64,000 bases of DNA from an uncultured Dehalococcoidia bacterium (GCA_951812535.1 CATOSK010000012.1:41190-105189), one strand, 5' to 3'. Counted from the stretch's first letter, positions 24,421-33,983 are shown. The notes: generated by a model from the sequence alone, not told the origin. Program-made: numbers and translations.

Positions 24421-25638
24421 TTAGTCCTGGAACCCGAAGGCCTGGACGGCCTGTTCCACGATGTGCTCTCCGATAGCCAACGAGGAGGTGGCGCCGGGAG
24501 AGGGCGCGTTCAGGACGTGGATGGCGTTTCTCCCGGTGAGAATATTGAAGTCATCCAACAGCGCGCCGTTGCGGGCAACGGCCTGGGCCCGGACCCCGGA
24601 GCCTCCTGCCACCAGGTCTTCAGAGCGGATTTCGGGAATGAGGCGCTGCAGATCGCGTACAAATACCTTCTTGGAGTAGGAGCGGTGCATTTCGCCGATC
24701 CCGGTTTTCCAGTGCTTCATGGACATCTTCCAGAAACCAGGGTAGGTGATGGCTCCCAGGGTTTCTCCCAGCTTGATGTCACGCTTGGTGTACCCCTCGC
24801 GGGCGAGGGCCATCACGGCGTTGGGCCCCGCTTCCACCTGTCCGTACACATTGCGGGTGTAATGCACGCCGAGGAAGGGGAAGCGGGGATCAGGTACAGG
24901 ATAGATCAGGCCCTTGACCAGGTGGCGGCTTTCGGGACGCAGGGTAAAGTACTCTCCCCGGAAGGGGAGTATTCGGACGCCGGTGTCCTCTCCAGCCATT
25001 TCAGCGATCTTGTCGGCGTACAGGCCGGCACAGTTGATGATGTGCCTGGCCCTTACATCGCCCCCCGGAGTCTGGACGGTGGTCAAACCGGAGGATTGGT
25101 GGATGGCCTGGACTGGAGCACTGGTGAAAACGTCGCCGCCGGCTTCCTGGAAACGGTTGGCGTAGGCGGAGGCGACCTTCACGTAATCGACGATGCCGGT
25201 CTGGGGTGACCAAAGGGCCTTGACCGCGAAGGTGTGGGGTTCGATTTCCTGAAGGCGCTCGGGGCCGATCATCTCCAGCCCTGTAACGCCATTGGCAACG
25301 CCCCGGTCGTAGAGGTCCTGGAGCCTTCCCAATTCCGACGGATCGGTAGCGACGATCGCCTTGCCGCAGCGTTCGTACTCAATCTCGTTTTCCTCGCAGA
25401 ACTGAACGAGCTTCTGTACCCCATCAACACAGAAGCGGGATTTCCAGGAGCCGGGACGGTAGTAAATGCCGGAGTGGATGACGCCGCTGTTATGCCCGGT
25501 CTGGTGGGTGGCCAGCTGGGTTTCCTTTTCGAGGACTGCCACCTTCTTGTCCGGCATCCGCCGGGACAACTGCATGGCGGTGGACAACCCAAGGATTCCC
25601 CCGCCGATGATTGCGACGTCGTACTCGCTGGAGTCCAT
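24421..25638 (-). CDS. lhgO: L-2-hydroxyglutarate oxidase (FAD)
   Basis: A 405-residue FAD enzyme that oxidises L-2-hydroxyglutarate to 2-oxoglutarate and passes electrons to oxygen or the quinone pool. Dinucleotide motif DVAIIGGGILGLSTA at residues 7-21 and the LhgO hallmark HNSGVIHSGIYYRPGS near residue 48. A late segment, NAPSPGATSSLAIGEHI, is also typical. ATG 25638 has GGAGA 6 bp upstream; the frame runs on to 25770, into the divergent promoter region. It is divergent from the CNNM-type gene. Confidence 0.9.
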   Translation of the reverse strand: MDSSEYDVAIIGGGILGLSTAMQLSRRMPDKKVAVLEKETQLATHQTGHNSGVIHSGIYYRPGSWKSRFCVDGVQKLVQFCEENEIEYERCGKAIVATDPSELGRLQDLYDRGVANGVTGLEMIGPERLQEIEPHTFAVKALWSPQTGIVDYVKVASAYANRFQEAGGDVFTSAPVQAIHQSSGLTTVQTPGGDVRARHIINCAGLYADKIAEMAGEDTGVRILPFRGEYFTLRPESRHLVKGLIYPVPDPRFPFLGVHYTRNVYGQVEAGPNAVMALAREGYTKRDIKLGETLGAITYPGFWKMSMKHWKTGIGEMHRSYSKKVFVRDLQRLIPEIRSEDLVAGGSGVRAQAVARNGALLDDFNILTGRNAIHVLNAPSPGATSSLAIGEHIVEQAVQAFGFQD

Positions 25639-25772
25639 TGACTTCTCCAATTCCGGGGATTGGTATCCCCCTTGGCCGGCGGGGGACAGGCAGCGGAAAA
25701 CGGGATTTATAGTATCATAGCCGGAACCCAAGGACACGGGCCTTCGGGCAAGGCCTGCGAGGAACAACAACG

Positions 25773-27035
25773 ATGGAATCCGGAGACTTATGGAAGCTAA
25801 TCCTGTTCTTTGTCTGCCTCGTGCTTTCGGCGTTTTTCTCCTCCTCTGAAACTGCCTTTATCGCGTTCCCGAGACCGCGGCTGCTGCGACTGGTCAACGA
25901 CGGCAATTCCAGGGCAAACCTGGTGTCCCGTCTAATCGGTCATCCGGAACGGCTGCTGGCAACCGTGTTGTTGAGCAACAACCTGACCAATACGGCGGCC
26001 GCTGCGCTGGGCACAGCCCTGGCCATTAACCTGATCCAGAACTCGACCGTCGCGGTCCTGGTCTCCACTTTTGGCGTCACCTTCCTGCTGCTGGTGTTCA
26101 GCGAAACGTTGCCGAAAACAGTGGCGTGGAAACGGTCAGAAACGGTGGCGATGACCTTCGCGCGCCCCTTGTCCCTAGTCCAGTGGGTGTTGTCTCCGGC
26201 GGTACACGTGCTGCAACTCATCACCCTGGGGTTTACTAGGATGGTGGGAATCAGCGGATCGGCTCCTCGGGACAGTGAGCAAGAGATACGTACACTGATC
26301 ACGGTGGGGGCGCAGGAAGGAGATGTGGAGCAATCCGAGGCGGAGCTCTTGGAGAAGGTTTTCCGGTTCGGAGACCAGCGGGTAATGGAGATCATGACCC
26401 CCCGGCCGGAGATAATCTGGGTCCAGGAAGGGACGCCGTTGAAGGACTTCCTCAGCATTTATTGCCAGTACCGGCATACCCGTTTCCCGGTGTACACGGA
26501 TACGACGGAAAACGTAATAGGACTGATTTCGATCAAGGACCTCCTGCAGGCCTTGGGCGAGAATCAGATGCAAGAAGATGATCCGGTAACCACCTTAATG
26601 CGGCCGGCCATGGTGGTTCCGGAGACCAAGCTGGTGCGCGAGACTTTCGCTGAGATGCAGGAGTCCGGCCAGGGCATGGTACTGACCATCGACGAATTTG
26701 GAGGAATCGCCGGGCTGGTCACCCTGGAACAGCTTCTCGAGGTCATCGTCGGGGACGTAACGGAGGAAGGGGAACCGGTGGAGTCTTCTTACTCGCTGGT
26801 GCGGGACCACGTCTACCGGGTTGACGCCGGAATTCCCATCAGCGAAGTTAACGGCGAGTTGGGTCTGACCCTTCCCGAGGGGCAGTACAACACTCTGGCC
26901 GGTTTCATGCTGGAGAAGCTGGGGCGGGTACCCGAACCAGGGGACTGGGTGGGCCATGAGGGACTGGTGCTAACCGTTTGTGAAATGGACGGGGTGAGGA
27001 TCGCCCAGGTTGAGGTGGAGGGCACCTGGCTCTAG
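25773..27035 (+). CDS. CNNM/CorC-type protein: DUF21, tandem CBS and CorC_HlyC domains
   Basis: 420 residues in the usual order. A DUF21 membrane domain with about three to four helices (residues 5-190, with the SSSETAFIAFPRPRL and LLSNNLTNTAAAAL motifs) is followed by two CBS domains (about 205-330; VMEIMTPRPEIIWV, FGGIAGLVTLEQLLEVIVG) and a C-terminal CorC_HlyC (transporter-associated) domain. Family members affect Mg2+ or Na+ movement and some are wrongly called hemolysins. ATG start. Divergent from lhgO. Confidence 0.92.
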   Translation: MESGDLWKLILFFVCLVLSAFFSSSETAFIAFPRPRLLRLVNDGNSRANLVSRLIGHPERLLATVLLSNNLTNTAAAALGTALAINLIQNSTVAVLVSTFGVTFLLLVFSETLPKTVAWKRSETVAMTFARPLSLVQWVLSPAVHVLQLITLGFTRMVGISGSAPRDSEQEIRTLITVGAQEGDVEQSEAELLEKVFRFGDQRVMEIMTPRPEIIWVQEGTPLKDFLSIYCQYRHTRFPVYTDTTENVIGLISIKDLLQALGENQMQEDDPVTTLMRPAMVVPETKLVRETFAEMQESGQGMVLTIDEFGGIAGLVTLEQLLEVIVGDVTEEGEPVESSYSLVRDHVYRVDAGIPISEVNGELGLTLPEGQYNTLAGFMLEKLGRVPEPGDWVGHEGLVLTVCEMDGVRIAQVEVEGTWL

Positions 27036-27157
27036 CGCAGACTCAAGGGTTGATGCTGCCGGAGCGTCCCGGGTTTCCTTGACCGGCCCGGGGGCCTGTG
27101 ATTTACTGACTCCACCCGCCGACCGCCCCGATGGCCGGCTATTTGGAGCAATACGCC

Positions 27158-28207
27158 ATGCAGTTTGGAATGTTCATGGAGTTCGGTATCCGGTCGGACG
27201 GGAGCCAGATGAGCGCTTTCAGAGAAGGATTCGACCTGGTGGACGCGGCCGAGAGCTGGGGCCTGGACGGAGCGTGGCTGGCGGAACTGCACTTCAATCC
27301 CACGCGGTCGGTACTGTCCTCACCGATAACCATCGCCAGTTCCATCGCCACCCGGACGAAGCGGATGCGGATCGGGATGGCGGTGTACGTGCTGCCGCTG
27401 AACAACCCGCTGCGGGTGGCCGAGGAAGTGGCGACGGTGGACCACATCAGCGAGGGACGCTTTGAGTTTGGGATTGGCCGTAGCGGGTTCGCCCGGGCCT
27501 ACGACATGTACGGCATCGATTACCACGAGAGCCGGCAGCGGTTCAGGGAGACTTTCGAGGTCCTGCAGGCGGCGTGGAAGGGTGAGCCGTTCTCATACCA
27601 CGGCGACATCTACCAGTTTGACAACGTGACGGTGACGCCCCTGCCTTACCAGCAACCCCACCCGCCGGTGCGGATTGCTGCCACTACGGCGGAAACGTTT
27701 CCGTACATGGGGCAGCAGGGCAATCCCATTTTCGTAGGGCTGCGGGGAATGGACATCTCGGAGCTGAGCCGTTGCATCAAGGAGTACCGCAAGGCGTGGC
27801 AGGAAGCGGGACACCAAGGCGCCGGGGACGTTTCCCTGCGCATCCCGGTGTATGCCGGAGAGACCATGCAGCAGGCGGTGGACGAACCCTTCGAGAGCAT
27901 CAGCGCCTACTTCAGCCGGATGGGGAACCTGTACCGGGAGTCGGCGGGGCAGGCAGGCATTGACGCCACCGAACTCCGAGGAAACCGGGCGGACCGGCTG
28001 GCCTCGCTGTCCTACGAGGACATCCTGGAAGCCAAGGTAGCATTCGGGAGCGCCGAAGGGTTGATTGACCGGTTCCACTTTCTGGAAGAGGAACTGGGGG
28101 TCAACAGCATTGTCGCCGAACTGAACGCCGGCGGGCTGGTGCCCGCTGAGAGGGTGCAGCGAAGCCTGCGAATCCTGACCCACGACGTCATGCCGGCCTT
28201 CAAGTAA
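27158..28207 (+). CDS. Luciferase-like (LLM class) flavin-dependent oxidoreductase
   Basis: A 349-residue TIM-barrel flavin monooxygenase of the bacterial luciferase family. Typical: QFGMFMEFG start, DGAWLAELHF, the RIGMAVYVLPLNNPLRVAEE strand, GRFEFGIGRSGF near residue 105 and the loop FSYHGDIYQFDNV. Uses FMNH2 or F420 depending on the member; the substrate is unknown. ATG 27158 gives the usual N-terminus and has GGAG 9 bp upstream; an in-frame ATG at 27131 has no such site. It begins a run of plus-strand redox genes. Confidence 0.87.
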   Translation: MQFGMFMEFGIRSDGSQMSAFREGFDLVDAAESWGLDGAWLAELHFNPTRSVLSSPITIASSIATRTKRMRIGMAVYVLPLNNPLRVAEEVATVDHISEGRFEFGIGRSGFARAYDMYGIDYHESRQRFRETFEVLQAAWKGEPFSYHGDIYQFDNVTVTPLPYQQPHPPVRIAATTAETFPYMGQQGNPIFVGLRGMDISELSRCIKEYRKAWQEAGHQGAGDVSLRIPVYAGETMQQAVDEPFESISAYFSRMGNLYRESAGQAGIDATELRGNRADRLASLSYEDILEAKVAFGSAEGLIDRFHFLEEELGVNSIVAELNAGGLVPAERVQRSLRILTHDVMPAFK

Positions 28208-28249
28208 CCGGGCCGTACCTATATCGACGGAACCCAAGGAGCAACTGCC

Positions 28250-29239
28250 GTGAACATCGCCATCCTCGACGACTACCAGGCTGCAGCCGGAGAAATGACG
28301 GACTGGTCGGAGTTGCCGCAAGGTTCCGACGTCCGGTTCTTTCATGACCACCTGTCCGACGAAGACGCGTTAGTGGCTCGGTTGCAGGACTTTGACGTGG
28401 TGATGGGGATGCGGGAACGAACGCCGTTCCCGCGGACGGTCTTGGAGCGGCTGCCAAACCTCCGGCTGTTGATTACCTCAGGGCGCGGTAACGCGTCATT
28501 CGACCTGCCAGCGGCGACAGAATTGGGAATCACGGTGTGCGGCACGGACGGCGCAGGGGAAGGGCCCACGGAGCTGACGTGGGGACTCATCATCGCCATG
28601 CTGCGGCAAATTCCGCTGGAAGAACGGACGGCCCGGGAGGGCGAGTGGGGAGTCCACATCGGCATAGGGTTGAAGGACAAGACCATCGGGCTGCTGGGCT
28701 TGGGGCACATCGGGTCCAGGGTGGCGCGAGTGGCCAACGCCTTTGATATGAACGTAATTGCGTGGAGCCAGAACCTGACCGAAGAGCGGGCGAGGGAGTG
28801 CCAGGCCACGCTGGTGGACAAGGAGACCCTTTTCCGGGACTCGGACATCGTGTCGATACACGTCCGGTTGAGCGGGCGTACGAGAGGCCTGGTCGGGGCC
28901 GCCGAACTGGGGCTGATGAAAAGGGATGCCTACCTGGTGAATATTTCCAGGGGTCCCATTGTGGATGAGGCGGCGCTGGTGACGGCGCTCCGGGAGAACA
29001 GGATCGCGGGAGCAGGGCTGGATACTTTCGACGTGGAGCCGCTTCCCACGGATCACCCGTTGCTCAAGCTGGAAAACACGGTAATCACCCCTCACGTTGG
29101 CTATGTGACGCGAGAGGCCTATCTGGGGCATTACCGGGGTACGGTTGAAGACATCCGAGCCTTCGCCGCCGGAGAGCCGGTGCGGATGCTGAACCCGGAA
29201 GTCAGGGACACCCCGCAACTGCGGGCTCCGGAGGACTGA
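28250..29239 (+). CDS. D-2-hydroxyacid dehydrogenase family protein
   Basis: A 329-residue NAD(P)-dependent dehydrogenase. Rossmann motif GLLGLGHIGSRVA near residue 148. The catalytic residues are visible: Arg in NISRGPIVDE, Glu in DTFDVEPLP, and His in VITPHVGY. The N-terminal domain, DDYQ at the start, fits phosphoglycerate-dehydrogenase-like members of broad specificity. GTG start with AAGGAG 8 bp upstream. It is 42 bp after the luciferase-like gene and probably cotranscribed. Confidence 0.9.
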   Translation: MNIAILDDYQAAAGEMTDWSELPQGSDVRFFHDHLSDEDALVARLQDFDVVMGMRERTPFPRTVLERLPNLRLLITSGRGNASFDLPAATELGITVCGTDGAGEGPTELTWGLIIAMLRQIPLEERTAREGEWGVHIGIGLKDKTIGLLGLGHIGSRVARVANAFDMNVIAWSQNLTEERARECQATLVDKETLFRDSDIVSIHVRLSGRTRGLVGAAELGLMKRDAYLVNISRGPIVDEAALVTALRENRIAGAGLDTFDVEPLPTDHPLLKLENTVITPHVGYVTREAYLGHYRGTVEDIRAFAAGEPVRMLNPEVRDTPQLRAPED

Positions 29240-29417
29240 GAAACCGGCTCGAAACCGACCTTGAATTTTGCGGTTGCCTGGCGCGGCGACACTGCATTAG
29301 CCTGTCACCGCCATCCGAACCTTCCCCATTGATGGGGGAAGGGACTTGTTCTGAGGTTCCATAGTTTCCTGCTTGGCGGGGCCTCCATTTCACCACTATC
29401 AGACACAGGAGTTCACT

Positions 29418-30383
29418 ATGAAGGCAGTACGGATACATGAGTTCGGGGACCTGGACGTCCTGCGGTGGGAGGACATTCCGGTCCCCAACCCGAGCCCCCA
29501 TCAGGTGCTGGTCAAGGTGGATTCGTCGGGAGTTAACTACGCCGACATCATGCGCAGGAAAGGCGGATACCCCGGTCCCGACCTGCCTTCGACGCTGGGC
29601 CTGGAAGCGGCGGGAGTGGTCCAGGAACTCGGATCGGAGGTTACCGGCCTGACGGTGGGACAGCGGGTGATGGCCATGGGGCCCCAGGGGAACGCGGAAT
29701 ATGTGGCGGTCAACGCCAACCTGGCGTTTCCGTATCCCGAGACTACCGATCCGGTGCAGGCGGGTGGAATGCCCATCGTGTTCCTGACGGCTTATCATCT
29801 CCTGAAGACGCGGGGAGGGATGCAGGCCGGGGACACGGTGCTGATCCAGGCCGGGGCTTCCGGGGTGGGCACGGTGGCGACGCAGCTGGCCAAGGCCTGG
29901 GGGGCACGGGTGATTACCACGGCGTCCACTGCGGACAAGCTGGAGTTGTGCCGGTCGCTGGGGGCCGACGAGACCATCAACTATACCGAGGACGACTTCG
30001 AGGAAAGAGTCCTGGAATTAAGCGATGGGAAGGGAATCGAACTGGTTCTGGAGTGCGTGGGCGGCCCGGTGCTGGAAAAGAGCGTGCGCTGCGTAGCATC
30101 CTACGGGCGGCTGATCAGCTATGGAAACGCCTCGGGAACACCAGCCAACATCCCGTCTGGTGATTTCACTTCGGCCAACCGGACCATCATCGGGTTCAGC
30201 ATGGGACGTTCACCGGTGGGTTCCCTGGACCACAAGGGGGCAATGGCGGAGTTGTTCCCGATGATTTCCAGCGGGCAGGCCAGGCTGGTGGTGGACCGGG
30301 TGATTCCCATGGCGGAGGTGGCCCAGGCGCACCAACACCTGTCGAATCGCGGCAGCCGCGGCAAGGTAATTCTTACCCCCTAA
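29418..30383 (+). CDS. Quinone oxidoreductase-type MDR protein (NADPH:quinone reductase family)
   Basis: A 321-residue medium-chain dehydrogenase/reductase without the zinc ligands of alcohol dehydrogenases. GROES-like N-terminal half (NYADIMRRKGGYPGPDLP, then GLEAAGVVQELG), then the cofactor motif VLIQAGASGVGTVATQLA near residue 145. NADPH-dependent reduction of quinones or enones is the family role. ATG 29418 has AGGAG 6 bp upstream; the reading from 29373 is an artefact. 178 bp separate it from the gene before. Confidence 0.9.
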   Translation: MKAVRIHEFGDLDVLRWEDIPVPNPSPHQVLVKVDSSGVNYADIMRRKGGYPGPDLPSTLGLEAAGVVQELGSEVTGLTVGQRVMAMGPQGNAEYVAVNANLAFPYPETTDPVQAGGMPIVFLTAYHLLKTRGGMQAGDTVLIQAGASGVGTVATQLAKAWGARVITTASTADKLELCRSLGADETINYTEDDFEERVLELSDGKGIELVLECVGGPVLEKSVRCVASYGRLISYGNASGTPANIPSGDFTSANRTIIGFSMGRSPVGSLDHKGAMAELFPMISSGQARLVVDRVIPMAEVAQAHQHLSNRGSRGKVILTP

Positions 30384-30433
30384 ATGCTAGAATAGCCCCC
30401 GCCAAGGGCAGAGCCTAGCGAGGAGTAAGGAAC

Positions 30434-31585
30434 ATGACCCAGGGGGCTTCCGTGCGCTCCGGCGATATGATGGTGCTGGTGGGCACCAAGAAGGGGTCGT
30501 TCATACTGACCGGCGACGACTCCCGCCGCCGGTGGCTGCTATCCGACCTTTTCTCTCCGGGCAGCGACGTATTCCACCTGGTCTATGACCGGCGGGGTGA
30601 GGGCAAGCTGTTCGCCGCCACCAACAGCATGTGGTTCGGGCCCCAGGTGGAGTCCAGCCAGGACCTGGGCAAGACCTGGGAGCAGGCGCAGGCCCAACCC
30701 CGTTTCTCCGACAAGCCGGAATACGCGGAGCATGACGGCCCGACGGTCAGCCGCCTTTGGCACATTGAGCCGGGACGGGAAAGCGAACCGGGAGTCCTTT
30801 ACGCCGGAGTGCAGCCCGCCGCTCTCTTCAAGTCTGAGGACGGCGGCGTTACCTGGAGCGAGGTGGAGGGACTGTCCAGGCACCCCACCCGGCCGGAATG
30901 GATGCCGGGGTTTGGTGGTCTGTGCCTGCACAGCATCGCACTGGACCGGGACACGCCGAACCGGATGTGGGTCGGAATTTCAGCCGCGGGGGTTTTTCGG
31001 ACAGACGACGGGGGAGAGAACTGGCGTCCGGCCAACCGGGGAGTGCGGGCCGATTTTGACCCGTCGGACCCCCTGCCGGAGTGGGGCCAGTGTCCCCACA
31101 AGCTGCTGTCCCACCCGTCGAGCCACGGAAGGCTGTACCAGCAAAATCACTGCGGGGTATACCGGACGGACAATGGAGGCGACGAGTGGCAGGATGTCAC
31201 GGAGGGCCTGCCATCCAGATTCGGATTCGTCGCTGGAATCAACCCCCGGGACCCCGAAACCCTGTACGTGGTGCCGGAGGATGAAGCCCTGGGAACGGAC
31301 GTGGGAGGCGGGGTTCGCTACGTATCGGGGGCGAAATTCCGGGTGTTCCGCAGCCGCAGCGGAGGCCAGGACTGGGAACCGCTGACCGACGGCCTGCCCC
31401 AGGGAAACGCCTACCTCCACGTGCTGCGGGAGGGAATGGCCACCGACTCCCTGGAACCATTGGGGATTTACGTTGGCACCGTCAACGGCCAGATTTTCTA
31501 CAGCCGGGACGAGGGCGACCACTGGGAGCTGATGGTGGAGAACCTGCCGCCGATCAACTCGATAGAGTGCGCCCTGGCGTTATAG
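30434..31585 (+). CDS. Asp-box (BNR/sialidase-like) beta-propeller protein
   Basis: 383 residues with at least five Asp-box turns S/T-x-D-x-G-x-x-W: SEDGGVTW, TDDGGENW, TDNGGDEW, SRSGGQDW and SRDEGDHW. They are spaced as in a six- or seven-bladed propeller of the exo-sialidase/VPS10 type. There is no signal peptide, so it is probably cytosolic. Proteins of this group are annotated as WD40/YVTN/BNR repeats; enzymatic activity cannot be inferred. ATG start with GAGGAGTAAGGA just upstream, 50 bp after the quinone reductase. Confidence 0.86.
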   Translation: MTQGASVRSGDMMVLVGTKKGSFILTGDDSRRRWLLSDLFSPGSDVFHLVYDRRGEGKLFAATNSMWFGPQVESSQDLGKTWEQAQAQPRFSDKPEYAEHDGPTVSRLWHIEPGRESEPGVLYAGVQPAALFKSEDGGVTWSEVEGLSRHPTRPEWMPGFGGLCLHSIALDRDTPNRMWVGISAAGVFRTDDGGENWRPANRGVRADFDPSDPLPEWGQCPHKLLSHPSSHGRLYQQNHCGVYRTDNGGDEWQDVTEGLPSRFGFVAGINPRDPETLYVVPEDEALGTDVGGGVRYVSGAKFRVFRSRSGGQDWEPLTDGLPQGNAYLHVLREGMATDSLEPLGIYVGTVNGQIFYSRDEGDHWELMVENLPPINSIECALAL

Positions 31586-31669
31586 CGCAGAGGCGAGCCG
31601 GGGGAAGCCGCAACAGGCGCCGAGAGATTGGACGGCGGCCAGAGGAAAACAGGCGCTTCCTATGGGTTT

Positions 31670-31918
31670 TCATCCCAGAACCCGGGCCTTGATCGTCTCA
31701 AGGAGGGACCAGAGGCGGCTCCAGACCAGGCGGCGCTCCGCGTCCGAGAGGGGGCGGTCCAGGGACTTACGGCAGGCTGCGACAGCCTGACCAGCCAGGA
31801 ATCCCCAGCACCCGGGCTCCCCCCGCATCCAGCCGATGACTTTGTCGCGGTGTTCTTGGACAACCCCGGTCAGGATGGGGTCGAGGGCTTCCAGCGTCAG
31901 CGGCTGGGTTTCCGGCAC
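31670..31918 (-). CDS. Small uncharacterised protein at the end of the thi operon
   Basis: An 82-residue protein I do not recognise. Probably all-helical: LTLEALDPILTGVVQEHRDK, then two Trp-Gly/Gly-Cys turns (GCWGFLAG) and a basic helix ending LLETIKARVLG. It begins 6 bp after the thiS stop, and this tight spacing and common strand are the main reasons to accept it. It holds two cysteines but no clear metal motif. Confidence 0.6.
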   Translation of the reverse strand: MPETQPLTLEALDPILTGVVQEHRDKVIGWMRGEPGCWGFLAGQAVAACRKSLDRPLSDAERRLVWSRLWSLLETIKARVLG

Positions 31919-31924
31919 GCCAGG

Positions 31925-32128
31925 CTAGCCTCCGCCGACGGGGCGGACAATTTCCAGCGTGTCGCCGTTGGCGAGGGTGATGCCGGAGAAGTTCTCCTTC
32001 TTGACAACCTCCCCGTTGTAGCCGACGGCTACGAAGCGGAGGTTAACGTCGACGGTCTCCAGGAATCGTTCCAGGCTGAGCTCGTCGTCGGCCTCCCGGG
32101 GCTTACCGTTAACTGTCAGGTTAATCAC
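31925..32128 (-). CDS. thiS: Sulfur carrier protein ThiS
   Basis: A 67-residue ubiquitin-like sulfur carrier for the thiazole ring of thiamine. It has the INLTVNGKPRE start and the required C-terminal Gly-Gly (VRPVGGG), whose end becomes the thiocarboxylate. The start overlaps the end of thiE by 8 bp. The ThiF-type activating enzyme is not in the window. Confidence 0.93.
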   Translation of the reverse strand: MINLTVNGKPREADDELSLERFLETVDVNLRFVAVGYNGEVVKKENFSGITLANGDTLEIVRPVGGG

Positions 32129-32786
32129 GGCGGGCCAAATCCTCCTTGACGGCAGGGCGGTACACTTGAGTAATGGTCTGCTTGATGAGCCGGGCGGCCT
32201 CGCGCGGGTCGGGCGCGGCCAGGATGGCTGAGATCACTGCAACGCCGGAAGCACCGGCCTCCACTACCTCGGCAGCGTTCCCGGTGTTGATCCCGCCAAT
32301 GCCTATCACCGGGATGGAACACCTGGATGTAACGCGGGCTATCAGGTCCGGCCCGGAGGGTTCTTCCCCTGGGTGAGATGCGCTGGCAAACACAGTGCCG
32401 ACCAACAGGAAGTCCGCTCCATCCCGCTCGGCCCGAATTGCTCCCGCCACGGAATGGACGGAACGGCCAATAATGGGACCGTCACCCAAGACCCTGCGGG
32501 CATGGGCTGGGGGAAGGGCTGCCTCTCCAAGCTGGACACCTGACGCTCCGGCGGAACGGGCCACGTCAACGCGCTCATTAACAATCAAGGGAGCGGAGCC
32601 GGACAGAGCGTCCTGGATTTCCGACGCAAGCACAAGCAAGTCTCCGCCCGCCAGGTCTTTTTCCCGGAGTTGGACCAAGTTGACGCCGCCGGCAACGGCT
32701 TGAGCGATGCGGGAGGGCAGGTCTCCATCCGGGACCAGGCGCCGGTCGGTGACCAGGCATAGGCACGGCTCCGGCAGGGTTGGCAC
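32121..32786 (-). CDS. thiE: Thiamine-phosphate synthase
   Basis: A 221-residue TIM-barrel enzyme joining the thiazole and pyrimidine parts of thiamine. Conserved parts are CLVTDRRL at the start, VNLVQLREKDL near residue 35, LIVNERVDVA, GVQLGE, IIGRSVHS and the phosphate-binding PVIGIGGIN. It lies between thiG (3 bp upstream) and thiS (8-bp overlap) under the TPP riboswitch. Confidence 0.95.
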   Translation of the reverse strand: MPTLPEPCLCLVTDRRLVPDGDLPSRIAQAVAGGVNLVQLREKDLAGGDLLVLASEIQDALSGSAPLIVNERVDVARSAGASGVQLGEAALPPAHARRVLGDGPIIGRSVHSVAGAIRAERDGADFLLVGTVFASASHPGEEPSGPDLIARVTSRCSIPVIGIGGINTGNAAEVVEAGASGVAVISAILAAPDPREAARLIKQTITQVYRPAVKEDLARRD

Positions 32787-32789
32787 GGT

Positions 32790-33581
32790 CTACCTGCCGG
32801 CGGCGGTGGGCTGAGGGACGTCGGTGGTGGGGCTGCTGGCAGCGGCATGGGTTCGGGTGGGGATTCTTCCAGCCATGAAAGCAGCCCGGCCGGCCTGGAC
32901 ACCATGTTTGAAAGCCTCGGCCATGAGGCCGGGCTTCTCGGCCTGGGCAATGGCGGTGTTGACCAGCACCGCGGAAGCGCCCATCTCCAATGCCTTGGAG
33001 GCGTCGGACGGGACGGCGAGACCCGCGTCCACGACCACTGGGATGTTGGCCTGTTCGATGATGATGCGGACTTCCTCGACAGTGTGGATCCCCTGGCCGG
33101 ACCCGATGGCGGAGCCCAGGGGCATGACGGTGGCGCAGCCCACTTCCTCAAGGCGCTTGGCAAGGACCGGGTCGGCGTGGATGTAGGGCAAAACGGCGAA
33201 CCCCTCCTTGACCAGTTGCTCCGCCGCTTCCAGTGTCCCCTTGGGATCGGGGAAGAGGTACTTGGGGTCGGGGATTACTTCCAGCTTGACGAAGTGGGTC
33301 TGGGTGACTTCGCGGCCGAGACGGGCGACGAACAGCGCTTCCTCGACGGTTTGGCAGCCGGCGGTGTTGGGCAGGATGGCGTACTTGTCGGGGTCGATGT
33401 AGTCGAGGATGGTCTTCTCGTCAGGGTTGTCGAGGTCGAGGCGGCGGATGGCGACGGTAACCATCTGGGTGCCGGAGGCCTCCAGGGCTGCAACCTGGTC
33501 TTCCATGGAGCGGTAACGGCCAGTGCCGACGATGAGTCGGGAGGTAAATTGCTTGCCAGCGATGACCAAATCATCCGACAT
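32790..33581 (-). CDS. thiG: Thiazole synthase
   Basis: A 263-residue enzyme that builds the thiazole phosphate from DXP, dehydroglycine and ThiS thiocarboxylate. Conserved: [40 protein letters not shown] (with the Schiff-base Lys region) and [15 protein letters not shown] proline-rich C-terminal tail is present. ATG 33581 has AGGAG about 8 bp upstream; the reading from 33653 is not supported. First gene after the riboswitch. Confidence 0.95.
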   Translation of the reverse strand: MSDDLVIAGKQFTSRLIVGTGRYRSMEDQVAALEASGTQMVTVAIRRLDLDNPDEKTILDYIDPDKYAILPNTAGCQTVEEALFVARLGREVTQTHFVKLEVIPDPKYLFPDPKGTLEAAEQLVKEGFAVLPYIHADPVLAKRLEEVGCATVMPLGSAIGSGQGIHTVEEVRIIIEQANIPVVVDAGLAVPSDASKALEMGASAVLVNTAIAQAEKPGLMAEAFKHGVQAGRAAFMAGRIPTRTHAAASSPTTDVPQPTAAGR

Positions 33582-33673
33582 GGTGAAGTCTCCTTTTAAG
33601 AGTCGCGGCTTTCGGAGCCAATCGAGGCAACTTGTCCAAAACCCTTGGGCCACTCCCTAATTCAACCCTGAGC

Positions 33674-33702
33674 AAAAAACCGCCAGACAATGACGCTGGC
33701 GG
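33674..33702 (-). terminator. Terminator of the TPP riboswitch expression platform
   Basis: Minus strand: stem CCGCCAG / CTGGCGG around a short loop (33702-33680), then TTTTTT (33679-33674). It lies just after the riboswitch aptamer and before thiG, as expected for transcriptional control. Confidence 0.85.
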
Positions 33703-33714
33703 TTGCAAGTGTTG

Positions 33715-33812
33715 ACTAGCTCCATTCCCTGCGCCGGCATTATCCGGATCAGGTACAGGCGGTCGGCGGCGTTGGCCACCCTCTCAGCCTGGCTTACCCA
33801 AGCTCCCGTCAG
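33715..33812 (-). promoter_or_regulatory. TPP riboswitch (THI element)
   Basis: On the minus strand the conserved thi-box parts occur in order: GGGAGC (33807-33802), CTGAGA (33787-33782), ACCTGATCCGGATAATGCC (33754-33736), then the GGCGCAGGGA segment ending near 33720. These form the TPP-binding three-way junction. With TPP bound, the terminator at 33674-33702 should form and stop thiG-thiE-thiS expression. Confidence 0.95.
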
Positions 33813-33845
33813 AACCAAGAATGAGTATGGAATTGTACGAGGAGA

Positions 33846-33874
33846 ACTTTAGCACCGGGGAAAAGGGAAGTCAA
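33846..33874 (-). promoter_or_regulatory. thi operon promoter
   Basis: Minus strand TTGACT (33874-33869), 17 bp, TAAAGT (33851-33846). The predicted start is about 25-30 bp before the riboswitch aptamer. Confidence 0.6.
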
Positions 33875-33923
33875 CGGGAGCGGGACAGACTGGGCCGGAG
33901 ATCACGCTGGAACACCCGGAACG

Positions 33924-33959
33924 AAAACCGCCGGAGGTTCCAATTCCCTCCGGCGGTTT
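33924..33959 (-). terminator. Intrinsic terminator after DAHP synthase
   Basis: Perfect 13-bp stem AAACCGCCGGAGG / CCTCCGGCGGTTT (33925-33937 with 33947-33959), 9-nt loop and TTTT on the minus strand. It lies 24 bp after the DAHP synthase stop. Confidence 0.8.
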
Positions 33960-33983
33960 AGTCAACTCAGTTAAGCGCCGTAG

